A stretch of DNA of 64,000 bases, taken from an uncultured Eggerthellaceae bacterium. Its GTDB lineage: Bacteria; Actinomycetota; Coriobacteriia; Coriobacteriales; Eggerthellaceae. Under the pieces are notes generated by a model that saw nothing but the letters and a program-made list of their open reading frames with translations, was not told the origin of the DNA and ran no database searches. Positions 49,616 to 57,740 of this stretch are shown piece by piece. Every line of letters starts with the position of its first letter. Position 1 is the stretch's first letter. The translations under genes and the position numbers were made by a program. Location: assembly GCA_910580205.1 (NCBI GenBank), contig CAJTVP010000004.1, positions 1 to 64,000 of the forward strand, written 5' to 3'.

Positions 49616-51172
49616 ATGGCTGAAGACAAGAGAAACGAAGACGCGCGCACGGGCGAAGAGCGCGCTGGCAAGGGAGCGGGGAGCGTCGCGGATTTCTTGG
49701 AACGCGCCCACACCGCCAGCGAATCAGGGGACAGCTTGCTTGGCATGTACCTCTATCTCGCCGCGTTCGAACGGTCGCTCAAGGATGGCGAAGTCCCCTC
49801 AGAAGATGCGCTCATCGGCATCAAGCAGGCCTGGTCGCAGGCTTGCGCCGTGAAAGAGCGTTCGCTCGCCGAATACATCTTCGAGAAGATGGAGCCGTAT
49901 CTGTCCCACGATGAGCTCCAGATGTGCTCCCAAGCGCTTCAGGACATGGCGCTCGACAAGCTGGAAGAGTGCGGGCTGTCTCGCGAAGAGCTGGAGGAGA
50001 TGGCCAAGATGATCTCCGAGGATCTGCTCTCCGGGGAGGATATCGGGATCAAGATAGAGAAGATCACCTCCCAGAAGATACCGGGCGGCACGGTGGGCAT
50101 CGCGCAGATCGAAGGCACCATCGAAGGAGCATCGTCTCTCTCCAACCTCATAGGCGCGCTGCCATCCCTCGCTCCTTCTGATGAAAAGGGGGATGGAGCC
50201 TCCGAAGAGCAAGATGGTCGGATAGCCCTCGCGCAGGAAGAAGAGCCGCTGACCTATCAGAACCTCGCCGGTTACGACGGAGCGAAGCAGGCCATGCGCA
50301 CGCTGGGGATCGGCATGGCCGGAGATGAGGATTTCACCAGCTTGGTGGACCTGCTGAACGCGCGCCACGGCCTCTCCCAGATGCCGGCATTGGATTCCAT
50401 CCTGTTCCGCTCTCCCGTCCGAGAAGACGCGAATCGCTTCGTCGTGGCGACGGTGGGGGAGCTCAACCTGCCTGCGGTGCACATGCGCATGGAGGAGAAC
50501 ATCCAGGGGCTGCCGGTGCTTTGCGTGAGCGCGCGGGCGGACATGATCCCGAAGCAGAACTCCATGCAGGACGTTTTCAAGAACGGCGGCATCCTCATCT
50601 TGGAGGATCTGGACCTGTGGACCTCTCCCGCCATGGATCTGGCCGAAGAGGGTCCGGCCTTCTTCATGATGCAGCTCACCCGCGGCGCGCGGGAGGCGGT
50701 GGAGCTCATCCGCTCTTCGGTGGAGAATCCAGATGTGTACGTGTTCGCCACCTCATCCACCGACGGCGCCATCGATCCGTTCTATCTGGACTCGCTCGAG
50801 CCCATCACGGTCATAGACATAGACTATCCCACTCCTGAAGAGCGCATCGAGCTTTGGATGGACATCTCGCGCAAGCACCCGTCTTTGCGCGGCATCAACA
50901 AAGCCGATCTGGTCCGCTTGTCAGCCAACATGCCCCGGTTCGACATCTACATGGCCGCGCGGGATGCGGTGGAGGAAGCCTACAAAGCCGGCCTGGCCAC
51001 GAAAGCCTACGTTCCCGTCACCCGTGACAACCTCTTCGACAAGCTGGCGGCTTATCAGCCCCTTGAATCCGCTGAATACACGGAGCTGGAAGACGCCGTC
51101 CTGATGGATTTCCGGCGCGGATTGGACCGGCTGGATGATCTGCTCGGCGAAGAGCCAGGGAACGACCGCTAG
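49616..51172 (+). CDS. AAA-like protein lacking the P-loop
   Basis: A 518-residue protein. The N-terminal third is helical (TPR-like: FLERAHTASESGDSLLGMYLYLAAFERSL). From about residue 218 (NLAGYDGAKQAM) it follows the layout of FtsH-type AAA ATPases: a Walker B-like ILILEDLDLWTS, a strand FATSSTDGAIDPFYLDS where a sensor would be, and a lid PTPEERIELWMDISRKHP ... LVRLSANMPRFDIYMAARDAVEEAYKAGL. Where GPPGTGKT should be it reads FRSPVREDANR, so nucleotide binding by the usual P-loop is unlikely. Function unknown; perhaps a regulatory or scaffolding relative. It is followed by mntP. Confidence 0.75.
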   Translation: MAEDKRNEDARTGEERAGKGAGSVADFLERAHTASESGDSLLGMYLYLAAFERSLKDGEVPSEDALIGIKQAWSQACAVKERSLAEYIFEKMEPYLSHDELQMCSQALQDMALDKLEECGLSREELEEMAKMISEDLLSGEDIGIKIEKITSQKIPGGTVGIAQIEGTIEGASSLSNLIGALPSLAPSDEKGDGASEEQDGRIALAQEEEPLTYQNLAGYDGAKQAMRTLGIGMAGDEDFTSLVDLLNARHGLSQMPALDSILFRSPVREDANRFVVATVGELNLPAVHMRMEENIQGLPVLCVSARADMIPKQNSMQDVFKNGGILILEDLDLWTSPAMDLAEEGPAFFMMQLTRGAREAVELIRSSVENPDVYVFATSSTDGAIDPFYLDSLEPITVIDIDYPTPEERIELWMDISRKHPSLRGINKADLVRLSANMPRFDIYMAARDAVEEAYKAGLATKAYVPVTRDNLFDKLAAYQPLESAEYTELEDAVLMDFRRGLDRLDDLLGEEPGNDR

Positions 51173-51196
51173 GCAGCCGACGGACGCGCATCTCCC

Positions 51197-51766
51197 ATGG
51201 TCATCCTCGATATGCTCCTCGTGGGCGTGGGCCTTTCCATGGACGCCTTCGCCGCATCGCTTTGCCAGGGGCTCGCGACCAAGCGGATCCATTGGCGGAA
51301 CGCCATCATCACCGCGTTCTCCTTCGGCCTGTTCCAAGCCGTCATGCCGCTCATCGGGTTCGCGCTGGGCGCGTCCTTCGCCCATCTCATAGAGCCGATC
51401 GATCACTGGGTGGCGTTCATCCTGCTCGCATGCGTGGGCGGCAAGATGATCTGGGACGCGTTCCATTCGAGCTGTGATGTGACCTCTGCTTCGGAGGATG
51501 CGCCCTTGGATGTGAAGAAGCTCCTCGCGCTTTCAGTGGCCACCTCCATCGACGCGCTCGTCGTCGGCATCACGTTCGCCATGTCGGGCATGGACATCTG
51601 GTCGGCAGCGGCCGTCATTGGGCTCACCACGTTCTGCTTGTCTTTGGCCGGCTACGCCATCGGGAACCATTTCGGAGCGCGCCATGAGCGCGCAGCCAGC
51701 ATCGCAGGCGGCGTGGCGCTCATCCTTCTAGGCTGCAAGATCCTGTTCGAACATCTGCTCTCCTAG
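51197..51766 (+). CDS. mntP: Manganese efflux pump MntP family
   Basis: A 189-residue membrane protein with six helices in two repeats. The acidic family signatures are GVGLSMDAFAASLCQG in the first half and SVATSIDALVVGITF in the second, each with the conserved intramembrane Asp. It exports Mn2+ in characterised members. It begins 24 bases after the AAA-like gene without a strong ribosome site. No yybP-ykoY riboswitch was seen upstream. Confidence 0.9.
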   Translation: MVILDMLLVGVGLSMDAFAASLCQGLATKRIHWRNAIITAFSFGLFQAVMPLIGFALGASFAHLIEPIDHWVAFILLACVGGKMIWDAFHSSCDVTSASEDAPLDVKKLLALSVATSIDALVVGITFAMSGMDIWSAAAVIGLTTFCLSLAGYAIGNHFGARHERAASIAGGVALILLGCKILFEHLLS

Positions 51767-51807
51767 CGCTGTGCGCGCGGATGGGAGAGCGCAGGCGCGA
51801 GCTGCGC

Positions 51808-52659
51808 TCAGAGGACGGGGTAGGACCCCAGCACCTTCACCTCGCGCAGTTTGAGGCGCAGGCAGGCGAGGGCCGTTTGAGCCGCCAGGTCAGTGTCCTT
51901 GCCTTGGAACTCGATGAAGAAGAAGTAATCGCCCATCTGCTGCTTCAAGGGCCGTGATTGCACCATGGTCAGGTTGATGCCGGCGTAGGCGAACTCGGAG
52001 AGGATCATGTTGAGGGTGCCGGCCCGATCGGTCTGCAGGAAGAGCGCGATGGTGGTCTTGTACAAGTCGCTCTCCAGCGCCGGAGCCGCGCCTTGGCGTC
52101 CGATGAGCGCGAAGGCGGTCTGGTTCCCCAGATTGTCCTCGATGGAGCTGGCGATCACTTCGCAGCCGTAGAGCTCGGCGGCCAGCGGGTTCGCGATGCC
52201 AGCGATGGTCGGGTCGGCAGCGGCCAGGCGAGCGCTCTCCGCGGTGGAAGCGGTGATCTGGGTGGTGCGCCCGGGCAGGCGCTCATTCAGATAGCGGCGG
52301 CACTGGGCTATCCCTTGAGGATGGGAGGCCACGGCGGTGATGTCAGCCATCTGGATGCCCGGCGCGCCCATGAGGCTGTGATGGATGTCGAAGACCTCCT
52401 CGGCCAGGATCACGGCGTTGGAGCGGAACGCGAAGTTGTCCAGCGTGGAGGTGACGGGGCCTTCCAAGGAGTTCTCCTTGGCCACCACGCCGTAGGTGAC
52501 GCGCCCCCGGTCCACCGCGTCGAACACGTCATCGAAGGTGGCGCAGGGGAGCAGCTCCGCGTCTTCGCAGCCGAGCTTCTTCGCGAAGGAGAGCGCCGCC
52601 TCATGGGAATAGGTTCCCAGCGGACCCAGAAATGCGATGGATGGCGTGCTCGCGGACAT
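51808..52659 (-). CDS. pheA: Prephenate dehydratase with altered catalytic motif
   Basis: A 283-residue stand-alone dehydratase (prephenate to phenylpyruvate) with a C-terminal ACT domain for Phe feedback. Core motifs: FLGPLGTYSHEAAL, VAKENSLEGPVTSTLD, HHSLMGAPG, ASHPQGIAQCR and ANPLAAELYG. The TRF motif, whose Thr and Arg are important in known enzymes, reads NQTAFALIG, so Arg is Ala. The ACT motif is QSRP rather than ESRP. GGGAG lies before ATG 52659 on the minus strand. It is divergent from the hydrogenase operon. Confidence 0.88.
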   Translation of the reverse strand: MSASTPSIAFLGPLGTYSHEAALSFAKKLGCEDAELLPCATFDDVFDAVDRGRVTYGVVAKENSLEGPVTSTLDNFAFRSNAVILAEEVFDIHHSLMGAPGIQMADITAVASHPQGIAQCRRYLNERLPGRTTQITASTAESARLAAADPTIAGIANPLAAELYGCEVIASSIEDNLGNQTAFALIGRQGAAPALESDLYKTTIALFLQTDRAGTLNMILSEFAYAGINLTMVQSRPLKQQMGDYFFFIEFQGKDTDLAAQTALACLRLKLREVKVLGSYPVL

Positions 52660-52720
52660 GACGCTCCCTTTCTCTTCCCCTTCTCGGTCGGTACATGATA
52701 CTCCATGGCGCACGCGATAT

Positions 52721-52746
52721 TGTTACGCGCGCCATGCCACGTAACA
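52721..52746. promoter_or_regulatory. Inverted repeat between pheA and the hydrogenase operon
   Basis: TGTTACG, twelve bases, CGTAACA: perfect 7-bp arms in the 209-base divergent gap. A good size and shape for a dimeric regulator site. It is 62 bases from the pheA start and 123 from the hydrogenase start, so it could control either. Confidence 0.5.
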
Positions 52747-52868
52747 TTATGTCACCGCTTGCCATGACGGAACGGCTTTCTCCCTTTTCCCTCTTCCGAT
52801 ATTTTTCTGGAGATTGCAAAATGTCATCAGTTTGTAAAATTGCGAGAGCACCTGGAGGGGGTGTGCAC

Positions 52869-54173
52869 ATGGAAGATCTGGCCAAGACGACAGACGCGTT
52901 CTCCGTTCTTGAGTCACGCGGCGTCACCCGCCGCAGCTTCATGAAGCTCTGTGCAGGCATCGCAGCCACCGCTGGCTTGTCCCAGCTTGCGATCCCGCGC
53001 GTTGCTGAAGCGATCGAGAAGTCTGTCATCGGAGCCACATCAGGCGATCTTTATCCTGTCATCTGGATGGAGGGAGCGTCGTGCACGGGATGCACGGAAT
53101 CGTTCGCTCAGATCGAGACGCCCGATGTGGCCACCGTTGTTCTGGATGTGATCTCTCTGAATTACTCGGAGACGCTGTCTGCAGCGGCTGGTTGGTCAGT
53201 GGAAGAGGCGAAGGCCCAGACCATCGAAGCCGGCAACTACATCCTGATCTACGAGGGCGCGGTCCAGAAGGCGTGGGGCGGCAACGCTTTGCGCGTCGCG
53301 GGCGAAGTGGGAACGGAAGCTCTCATCCATGCGGCTGAGAGCGCGAACGCGGTCGTGGCTGTGGGCTCCTGCGCGGTCAACGGCGGTTGGTGCGCTGCTC
53401 ATCCGAACCCGTCGAACGCGCTCGGCGTGCAGCAGTTCCTCAAAGAAGAGGGCGTCACGACGCCGGTCGTGAACATCCCCGGCTGCCCGGTGAACCCGGA
53501 ATGGGTCATGTCGGTGCTGGTGGACGTGGTCATGCTGAACGATCCCAGCTTGGTGAAGCTGAACAGCTTCTCTGAGCCGGCGGCTCTGTTCAACCAGACC
53601 ATCCATGACAACTGCGAGCGCCGCGGTCATTTCGAGAACGGCGAATTCGTCTATGAGTTCGGGAGCGAAGAGGAAGCCAAGGGCTACTGCCTCTATCCGC
53701 TCGGTTGCCGCGGGCCCCAGACCCACGCTCTTTGCGGCGTGACGCTCTGGAACAACCGCCGCTCCTGGTGCGTCCAGGCCGGCAGCCCCTGCATTGGCTG
53801 CTGCGAGGCCAACCCGAACAATCCGGGGGACAACTGGGTGCAGGTGAACACGCCTTTCTACAACCGCTTCCGCGACCTGCGCATCGGCGACTGGAAGTTC
53901 CAGCCTGAGCCGGTCGCTTGGGCGCTCACGGGCATCGTCGCAGCCGCCCTGGTCATCCATGGCTTCGGCATGAAGAAGACCGGCCGCATGGATGGCGGCG
54001 CTGACTTCGAGCCCATCCGCAAGTGGGACAAGGAGCATCCCGATCAGTCCATCGGCGTCTACGCCGATCCTGTGAAGGGCGGACCTGTCCTGGATCCGGA
54101 GGTGTGCGAAGAGAACACCGAGCACGCTCCGGCTCCGGCTGATGTCGTCGTTGACGAATACGAGAAAGAATAG
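52869..54173 (+). CDS. [NiFe] hydrogenase small subunit (Tat-exported, membrane-anchored)
   Basis: A 434-residue iron-sulfur subunit of a group 1 uptake hydrogenase. The Tat signal is TRRSFMKLCAG (about 18-28). Cluster ligands are visible: GASCTGCTES (proximal), GSCAVNGGWCA, PGCPVNP, DNCERR, YCLYPLGCRGP and WCVQAGSPCIGCCE (medial and distal). A C-terminal membrane anchor (WALTGIVAAALVIHGFG, about 350-367) is followed by about 65 acidic residues, longer than usual. GGAGGGGG precedes ATG 52869; an upstream frame extension is unlikely. It carries electrons from the large subunit toward the cytochrome b. Confidence 0.95.
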   Translation: MEDLAKTTDAFSVLESRGVTRRSFMKLCAGIAATAGLSQLAIPRVAEAIEKSVIGATSGDLYPVIWMEGASCTGCTESFAQIETPDVATVVLDVISLNYSETLSAAAGWSVEEAKAQTIEAGNYILIYEGAVQKAWGGNALRVAGEVGTEALIHAAESANAVVAVGSCAVNGGWCAAHPNPSNALGVQQFLKEEGVTTPVVNIPGCPVNPEWVMSVLVDVVMLNDPSLVKLNSFSEPAALFNQTIHDNCERRGHFENGEFVYEFGSEEEAKGYCLYPLGCRGPQTHALCGVTLWNNRRSWCVQAGSPCIGCCEANPNNPGDNWVQVNTPFYNRFRDLRIGDWKFQPEPVAWALTGIVAAALVIHGFGMKKTGRMDGGADFEPIRKWDKEHPDQSIGVYADPVKGGPVLDPEVCEENTEHAPAPADVVVDEYEKE

Positions 54174-54187
54174 GAGGTGAGGCGTAG

Positions 54188-55861
54188 ATGACACGTTCTA
54201 TCATTGATCCTATCACCAGGATCGAAGGCCATCTGAGAGTTGAGATGGAGGTGGAGCAGGGCGTCGTGACCGATGCATGGGTCTCCGGCGGCTGCTTCCG
54301 CGGCATGGAGCTGGTGGTCCAGAACCGCACGCCCCAAGACGCCGCCCAGATCGTCCAACGCATCTGCGGCGTGTGCCCGGTCAGCCACAGCCATGCCTCT
54401 TCGATCGCCGCTGAGAAGGCCTACGGGATCACCATCTCGAACAACGCGCGCCTGGTGCGCAACTTGATCGAAGGCGCTCAGTTCCTGCATTCCCACATCC
54501 TGTGGTTCTACAACCTGTGCGCTCTGGACTACGTGAATCCGCTGGATGCGCTCAACGCCAACGTGCCGGACACCTATGATCTGGCCCAGGCGGCGGGCAC
54601 GTCCCTGAACACGGATTTCTACGGGCTCAAAGAGAAGCTGGAGGCGTTCGCGGCCAACGGCCAGCTGTCCATCTTCTCCGGCAACTGGTTCGACTGCGAC
54701 AACGGCGAGGGCTACAAGCTCACGCCAGAGCTCAACCTCATCTGCACCGCTCACTATCTTGAGGCTCTCAAGATGCAGGCGCGCGCCAGCGAAGTGGCGG
54801 CGCTCTTGGGCGGCAAGATGCCCCACGTCATGACCATCGTTCCGGGCGGCACCGCCTTCGTGCCCACCGAGAGCAAGCTGGATGACCTGTGGGCCATGGT
54901 GAATGAGATCTATGATTGGGTCTCCACCACCATGATCCAAGACACCTTGGCGCTGGCCCCGGCCTACACCGACGTCCTCAAGTTCGGCAAAGGCTGTGGC
55001 CGCTACATCGCCTGGGGCGTCTTTGAAGGTCCCGGCTGGCCCTATGGCGGCGACTACACGGAGCAGATGATCCATCGCTATCTGCCCATGGGCGTGCTCA
55101 ATGAAGAGCTTGAGGTGAGCAACGTCGAAGAGCCGCTCATCACCGAGTATATGGGGCATTCCTGGTACAAGGGCGACGGCCTGTATGAGTCCCCGTATTT
55201 CGTGACGGAGCCCGACTTCACCGAATACGACGTGAACGACCGCTACACCTGGGTCAAGTGCCCGGCCTACGACGGACAGCCCATGGAAGCCGGTGGATTC
55301 TCCCGCATCCTGGCGGCCTACCAGCGCAAGGTGCCGTTCATCGTGGAGCAGGTGGATTCCATGCTCGTGGCTCTGGGCGCTCAGCCCGGCCAGCTCTCCG
55401 CGCTGCAGAACACGCTCGGCCGCACGGCTTCCCGCCAGATCGAGACGCTCTACATCGCCGGGCTCATGAAAGAGTGGACCCTTGAGCTCATGGAGGCCAT
55501 CCAGGGCGGCGATTCCGAGTTCTTCAAGGAGCCGATGACCACCACCGGCGAGGGCACGGGCTTCTGGGAGGCTCCGCGCGGCGCGCTGTACCATTCCGAG
55601 AAGATCACCAACAACAACGTCGATGGCTATCAGATCATCATCCCGTCCACGTGGAACCTGGCGCCCATGAACGCTGAGGGCGTGCACGGGCCGCTTGAGC
55701 AGGCGCTCATCGGCTGCCCGGTTCAGGATGTGGAGATGCCCATCAACGCTCTGCGCACGGTGCACTCCTTCGATCCCTGCACGGCTTGCGCGGTCCACAT
55801 CACCGAGCCGGCGACGGGCAAGACCTTCAAGACCGTGACGAGCCCGTGGGGGGTGAAGTAG
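54188..55861 (+). CDS. [NiFe] hydrogenase large (catalytic) subunit
   Basis: A 557-residue Ni-Fe active-site subunit oxidising H2. The N-terminal ligand pair is RICGVCPVSHSHAS and the C-terminal pair DPCTACAVH. After that His about 20 residues remain (ITEPATGKTFK and so on), the peptide normally removed by a maturation protease, which is encoded at 57130. It has no signal of its own and would be carried out on the small subunit. TAGGAGGTGAGG precedes the ATG. It begins 14 bases after the small subunit and ends 1 base before the cytochrome. Confidence 0.97.
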   Translation: MTRSIIDPITRIEGHLRVEMEVEQGVVTDAWVSGGCFRGMELVVQNRTPQDAAQIVQRICGVCPVSHSHASSIAAEKAYGITISNNARLVRNLIEGAQFLHSHILWFYNLCALDYVNPLDALNANVPDTYDLAQAAGTSLNTDFYGLKEKLEAFAANGQLSIFSGNWFDCDNGEGYKLTPELNLICTAHYLEALKMQARASEVAALLGGKMPHVMTIVPGGTAFVPTESKLDDLWAMVNEIYDWVSTTMIQDTLALAPAYTDVLKFGKGCGRYIAWGVFEGPGWPYGGDYTEQMIHRYLPMGVLNEELEVSNVEEPLITEYMGHSWYKGDGLYESPYFVTEPDFTEYDVNDRYTWVKCPAYDGQPMEAGGFSRILAAYQRKVPFIVEQVDSMLVALGAQPGQLSALQNTLGRTASRQIETLYIAGLMKEWTLELMEAIQGGDSEFFKEPMTTTGEGTGFWEAPRGALYHSEKITNNNVDGYQIIIPSTWNLAPMNAEGVHGPLEQALIGCPVQDVEMPINALRTVHSFDPCTACAVHITEPATGKTFKTVTSPWGVK

Positions 55862-55862
55862 C

Positions 55863-56555
55863 ATGGCGCATCTGGCACATTACCGTGAAGCGCACCCGAT
55901 GGTCTTCGTGGTGACGCACTGGATCAACCTGATCTGCATGGTGTGGCTGATCTTCTCCGGCTTCATCATCCACTATCCGTTCATCCCGGTCATCATGGGC
56001 ATCTGCCGCGGCTCCCACGTGCTCTTCGGCTGCATCCTGCTCATCAACATGATCTTCCGCGTGATCGCGGCCTTCTTCGTGAAGACGGCGCCCACGGGCG
56101 GCACCCGCAAGCAGCGCCCGGACTATCTGTCCTGGCTGCCGCAGAAGGACAACCGCCATCAGGCGTTGGAATGGATCAAGTACTACCTGTTCCTGAAGAA
56201 GGACCATCCGCTCGGAGCCAAGCTGGGCGTTCCGCAGAAGCTGTCCTACCTGGCCATCCCCGTGCTCATCCTCATCATGTGGTGGACGGGCATGTGCATC
56301 TGGGCGCCGGTCATGGACCTTGGTCCCTTCGCCGCCACGGTGAACTTCGTGGGCGGCGCCATGAGCATGCGCATCATCCATTACTACTTGATGTTCGTGT
56401 TCATCATCTTCATGTTCATCCACATCTACCTGGCGAACGTGGAGAGCATCGCTCCGACCAAGCTCATGTTCATCCGCAAGGAGCATGGTGGACTCGTGTA
56501 CGATCCTGAGCTGCACAACATCGTCGGCGAGGACATGGATCCCCACAAGGACTAG
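55863..56555 (+). CDS. Hydrogenase cytochrome b subunit
   Basis: A 230-residue membrane protein of the HyaC/HydC di-heme cytochrome b family with four helices (about 17-40, 45-68, 135-157, 170-196). Candidate heme His ligands lie in VTHWINL, FIIHYPFI and RIIHYYLMFVFIIFMFIHIY. It takes electrons from the small subunit to the quinone pool. It starts 1 base after the large subunit, so the three genes form one unit, closed by a strong terminator. Confidence 0.93.
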   Translation: MAHLAHYREAHPMVFVVTHWINLICMVWLIFSGFIIHYPFIPVIMGICRGSHVLFGCILLINMIFRVIAAFFVKTAPTGGTRKQRPDYLSWLPQKDNRHQALEWIKYYLFLKKDHPLGAKLGVPQKLSYLAIPVLILIMWWTGMCIWAPVMDLGPFAATVNFVGGAMSMRIIHYYLMFVFIIFMFIHIYLANVESIAPTKLMFIRKEHGGLVYDPELHNIVGEDMDPHKD

Positions 56556-56580
56556 CCTTCGCTGGGTTGAAGCTCGCATG

Positions 56581-56614
56581 CGCCCCGGTCCTCTCAGACC
56601 GGGGCGTTTTTTTT
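56581..56614 (+). terminator. Rho-independent terminator after hydrogenase structural genes
   Basis: CGCCCCGGTC pairs with GACCGGGGCG around a short loop, followed by TTTTTTTT. A strong hairpin, 26 bases after the cytochrome stop. Confidence 0.93.
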
Positions 56615-56714
56615 CATGCACCTGCGCCGATGAGCGTTCCCGGTCAGCGTTGGCTCTCGCGGCATCGGCGCGCATCTCCGATATCATGGATGCCAACGGT
56701 GAGAAGGAGGTGGC

Positions 56715-57143
56715 ATGGCAGGGCTCTCAGACGAAGAAGTGAAGCGCGAAGAGGCCTTCATGAAGGGGCTGCCTCGCGTCAACGTGGGCGCGCTCCTCAT
56801 GCCGCCCATCTGGGGACCGGCCCATGGCTTCTGGGTGACCGTCCTGTACTACCCAGCGTGGCTCTTGGCGGACAACGTCTTCTATGGCGCGTATTCTGCG
56901 CCCACGCCGCTTTCCATCATCCTGGCGCTGCTCACCTTCGCAGCGCTTTTGGGCGTCACCGTGGCGTTCTCCATCGTGGCGCAGCCCATCGCGGCCCATC
57001 GCGCAGAGGACAAGGGGCAGACGCGTGCGGAATACCTCAAGCGGCAGCGGATCTGGGCGGTGGCGTCTGCCGTGATCGGCATCATCTTCATCGTGCTGGC
57101 GACCTATTACAATCTGGTCCTGAGGCCCTATGTCGTCGGCTGA
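56715..57143 (+). CDS. Hydrogenase-linked small membrane protein, unknown
   Basis: A 142-residue protein with a soluble N-terminus (EEVKREEAFMKGLPRVNVGALLMPPIWGPAHG) and three membrane helices at about 37-58, 65-88 and 112-135. I do not recognise the family. It lies between the hydrogenase structural genes and overlaps the maturation protease by 14 bases, so it is probably translated with the protease and related to hydrogenase assembly or membrane attachment. AGAAGGAGG precedes the ATG. Confidence 0.75.
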   Translation: MAGLSDEEVKREEAFMKGLPRVNVGALLMPPIWGPAHGFWVTVLYYPAWLLADNVFYGAYSAPTPLSIILALLTFAALLGVTVAFSIVAQPIAAHRAEDKGQTRAEYLKRQRIWAVASAVIGIIFIVLATYYNLVLRPYVVG

Positions 57144-57684
57144 GCGCGTCATCGTCATCTGCGTGGGCAATCGCCTCATGATGGACGACGGAGTGGGGCC
57201 AGCCGTCTATGATGAGCTGGCGAAAGCCTATCTCATGCCGCCGGAAGTGGAACTTCTGGACGTGGGCTGCATGAGCTTGGACATGCTCTCCAGGGTGGAC
57301 GAAGCGGATCTGGTCATCTCCGTGGATGCTTTGGATGGCACGGGCGAAGAAGCGGGCACGATCTTCTCCTTCACCCCTGACGACATGGCGCGCCGCAGTT
57401 TCGGCGCGCAGTCGCTCCATGATCTCCGTCTGGCGGATCTCTTCGATGCCGCGGCGCTTCTGGATTATGAAGCGGAGGGGCGTTGCTTCGGGATGCAGGT
57501 GGAGAACCGCTCTCCCGAAAGCGTCACCATCGGGCTCTCGAAGCCGGTCTATGACGCGTTGCCCCTCCTCGTGGACACGGTGCTGGCGTTCCTGACCGAG
57601 CGCGGCCACGTCATCCGGGACGCGAAGGCTGGGGATGCGGTGACGTTCGGATGGCATCACGTCATGACGCCCGATGAGGGCTGA
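57130..57684 (+). CDS. Hydrogenase maturation protease (HyaD/HybD family)
   Basis: A 184-residue endopeptidase that removes the C-terminal tail of the large subunit after Ni insertion. Metal-sensing acidic and His residues are seen: GNRLMMDDGVGPAVYDEL, then VISVDALDGTG, and a conserved His in the SLHDLRLADLF segment. It overlaps the membrane-protein gene upstream. No hypA-F genes are in the window, so Ni and cyanide ligand insertion is encoded elsewhere. Confidence 0.9.
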   Translation: MSSAERVIVICVGNRLMMDDGVGPAVYDELAKAYLMPPEVELLDVGCMSLDMLSRVDEADLVISVDALDGTGEEAGTIFSFTPDDMARRSFGAQSLHDLRLADLFDAAALLDYEAEGRCFGMQVENRSPESVTIGLSKPVYDALPLLVDTVLAFLTERGHVIRDAKAGDAVTFGWHHVMTPDEG

Positions 57685-57740
57685 CCGCTCCTTTAGAATG
57701 GCTTTCACTGACCGGAACACGACAGGATGCGGATGCTCCC

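Noticed and set aside
52814..52840. TTGCAA and TAAAAT as the hydrogenase promoter
   Set aside because: The spacer is only 15 bases; too weak to annotate.
54059..55864. A 601-residue minus-strand frame opposite the hydrogenase large subunit
   Set aside because: Shadow of a strongly conserved gene with all expected motifs; high GC at third positions creates such frames.
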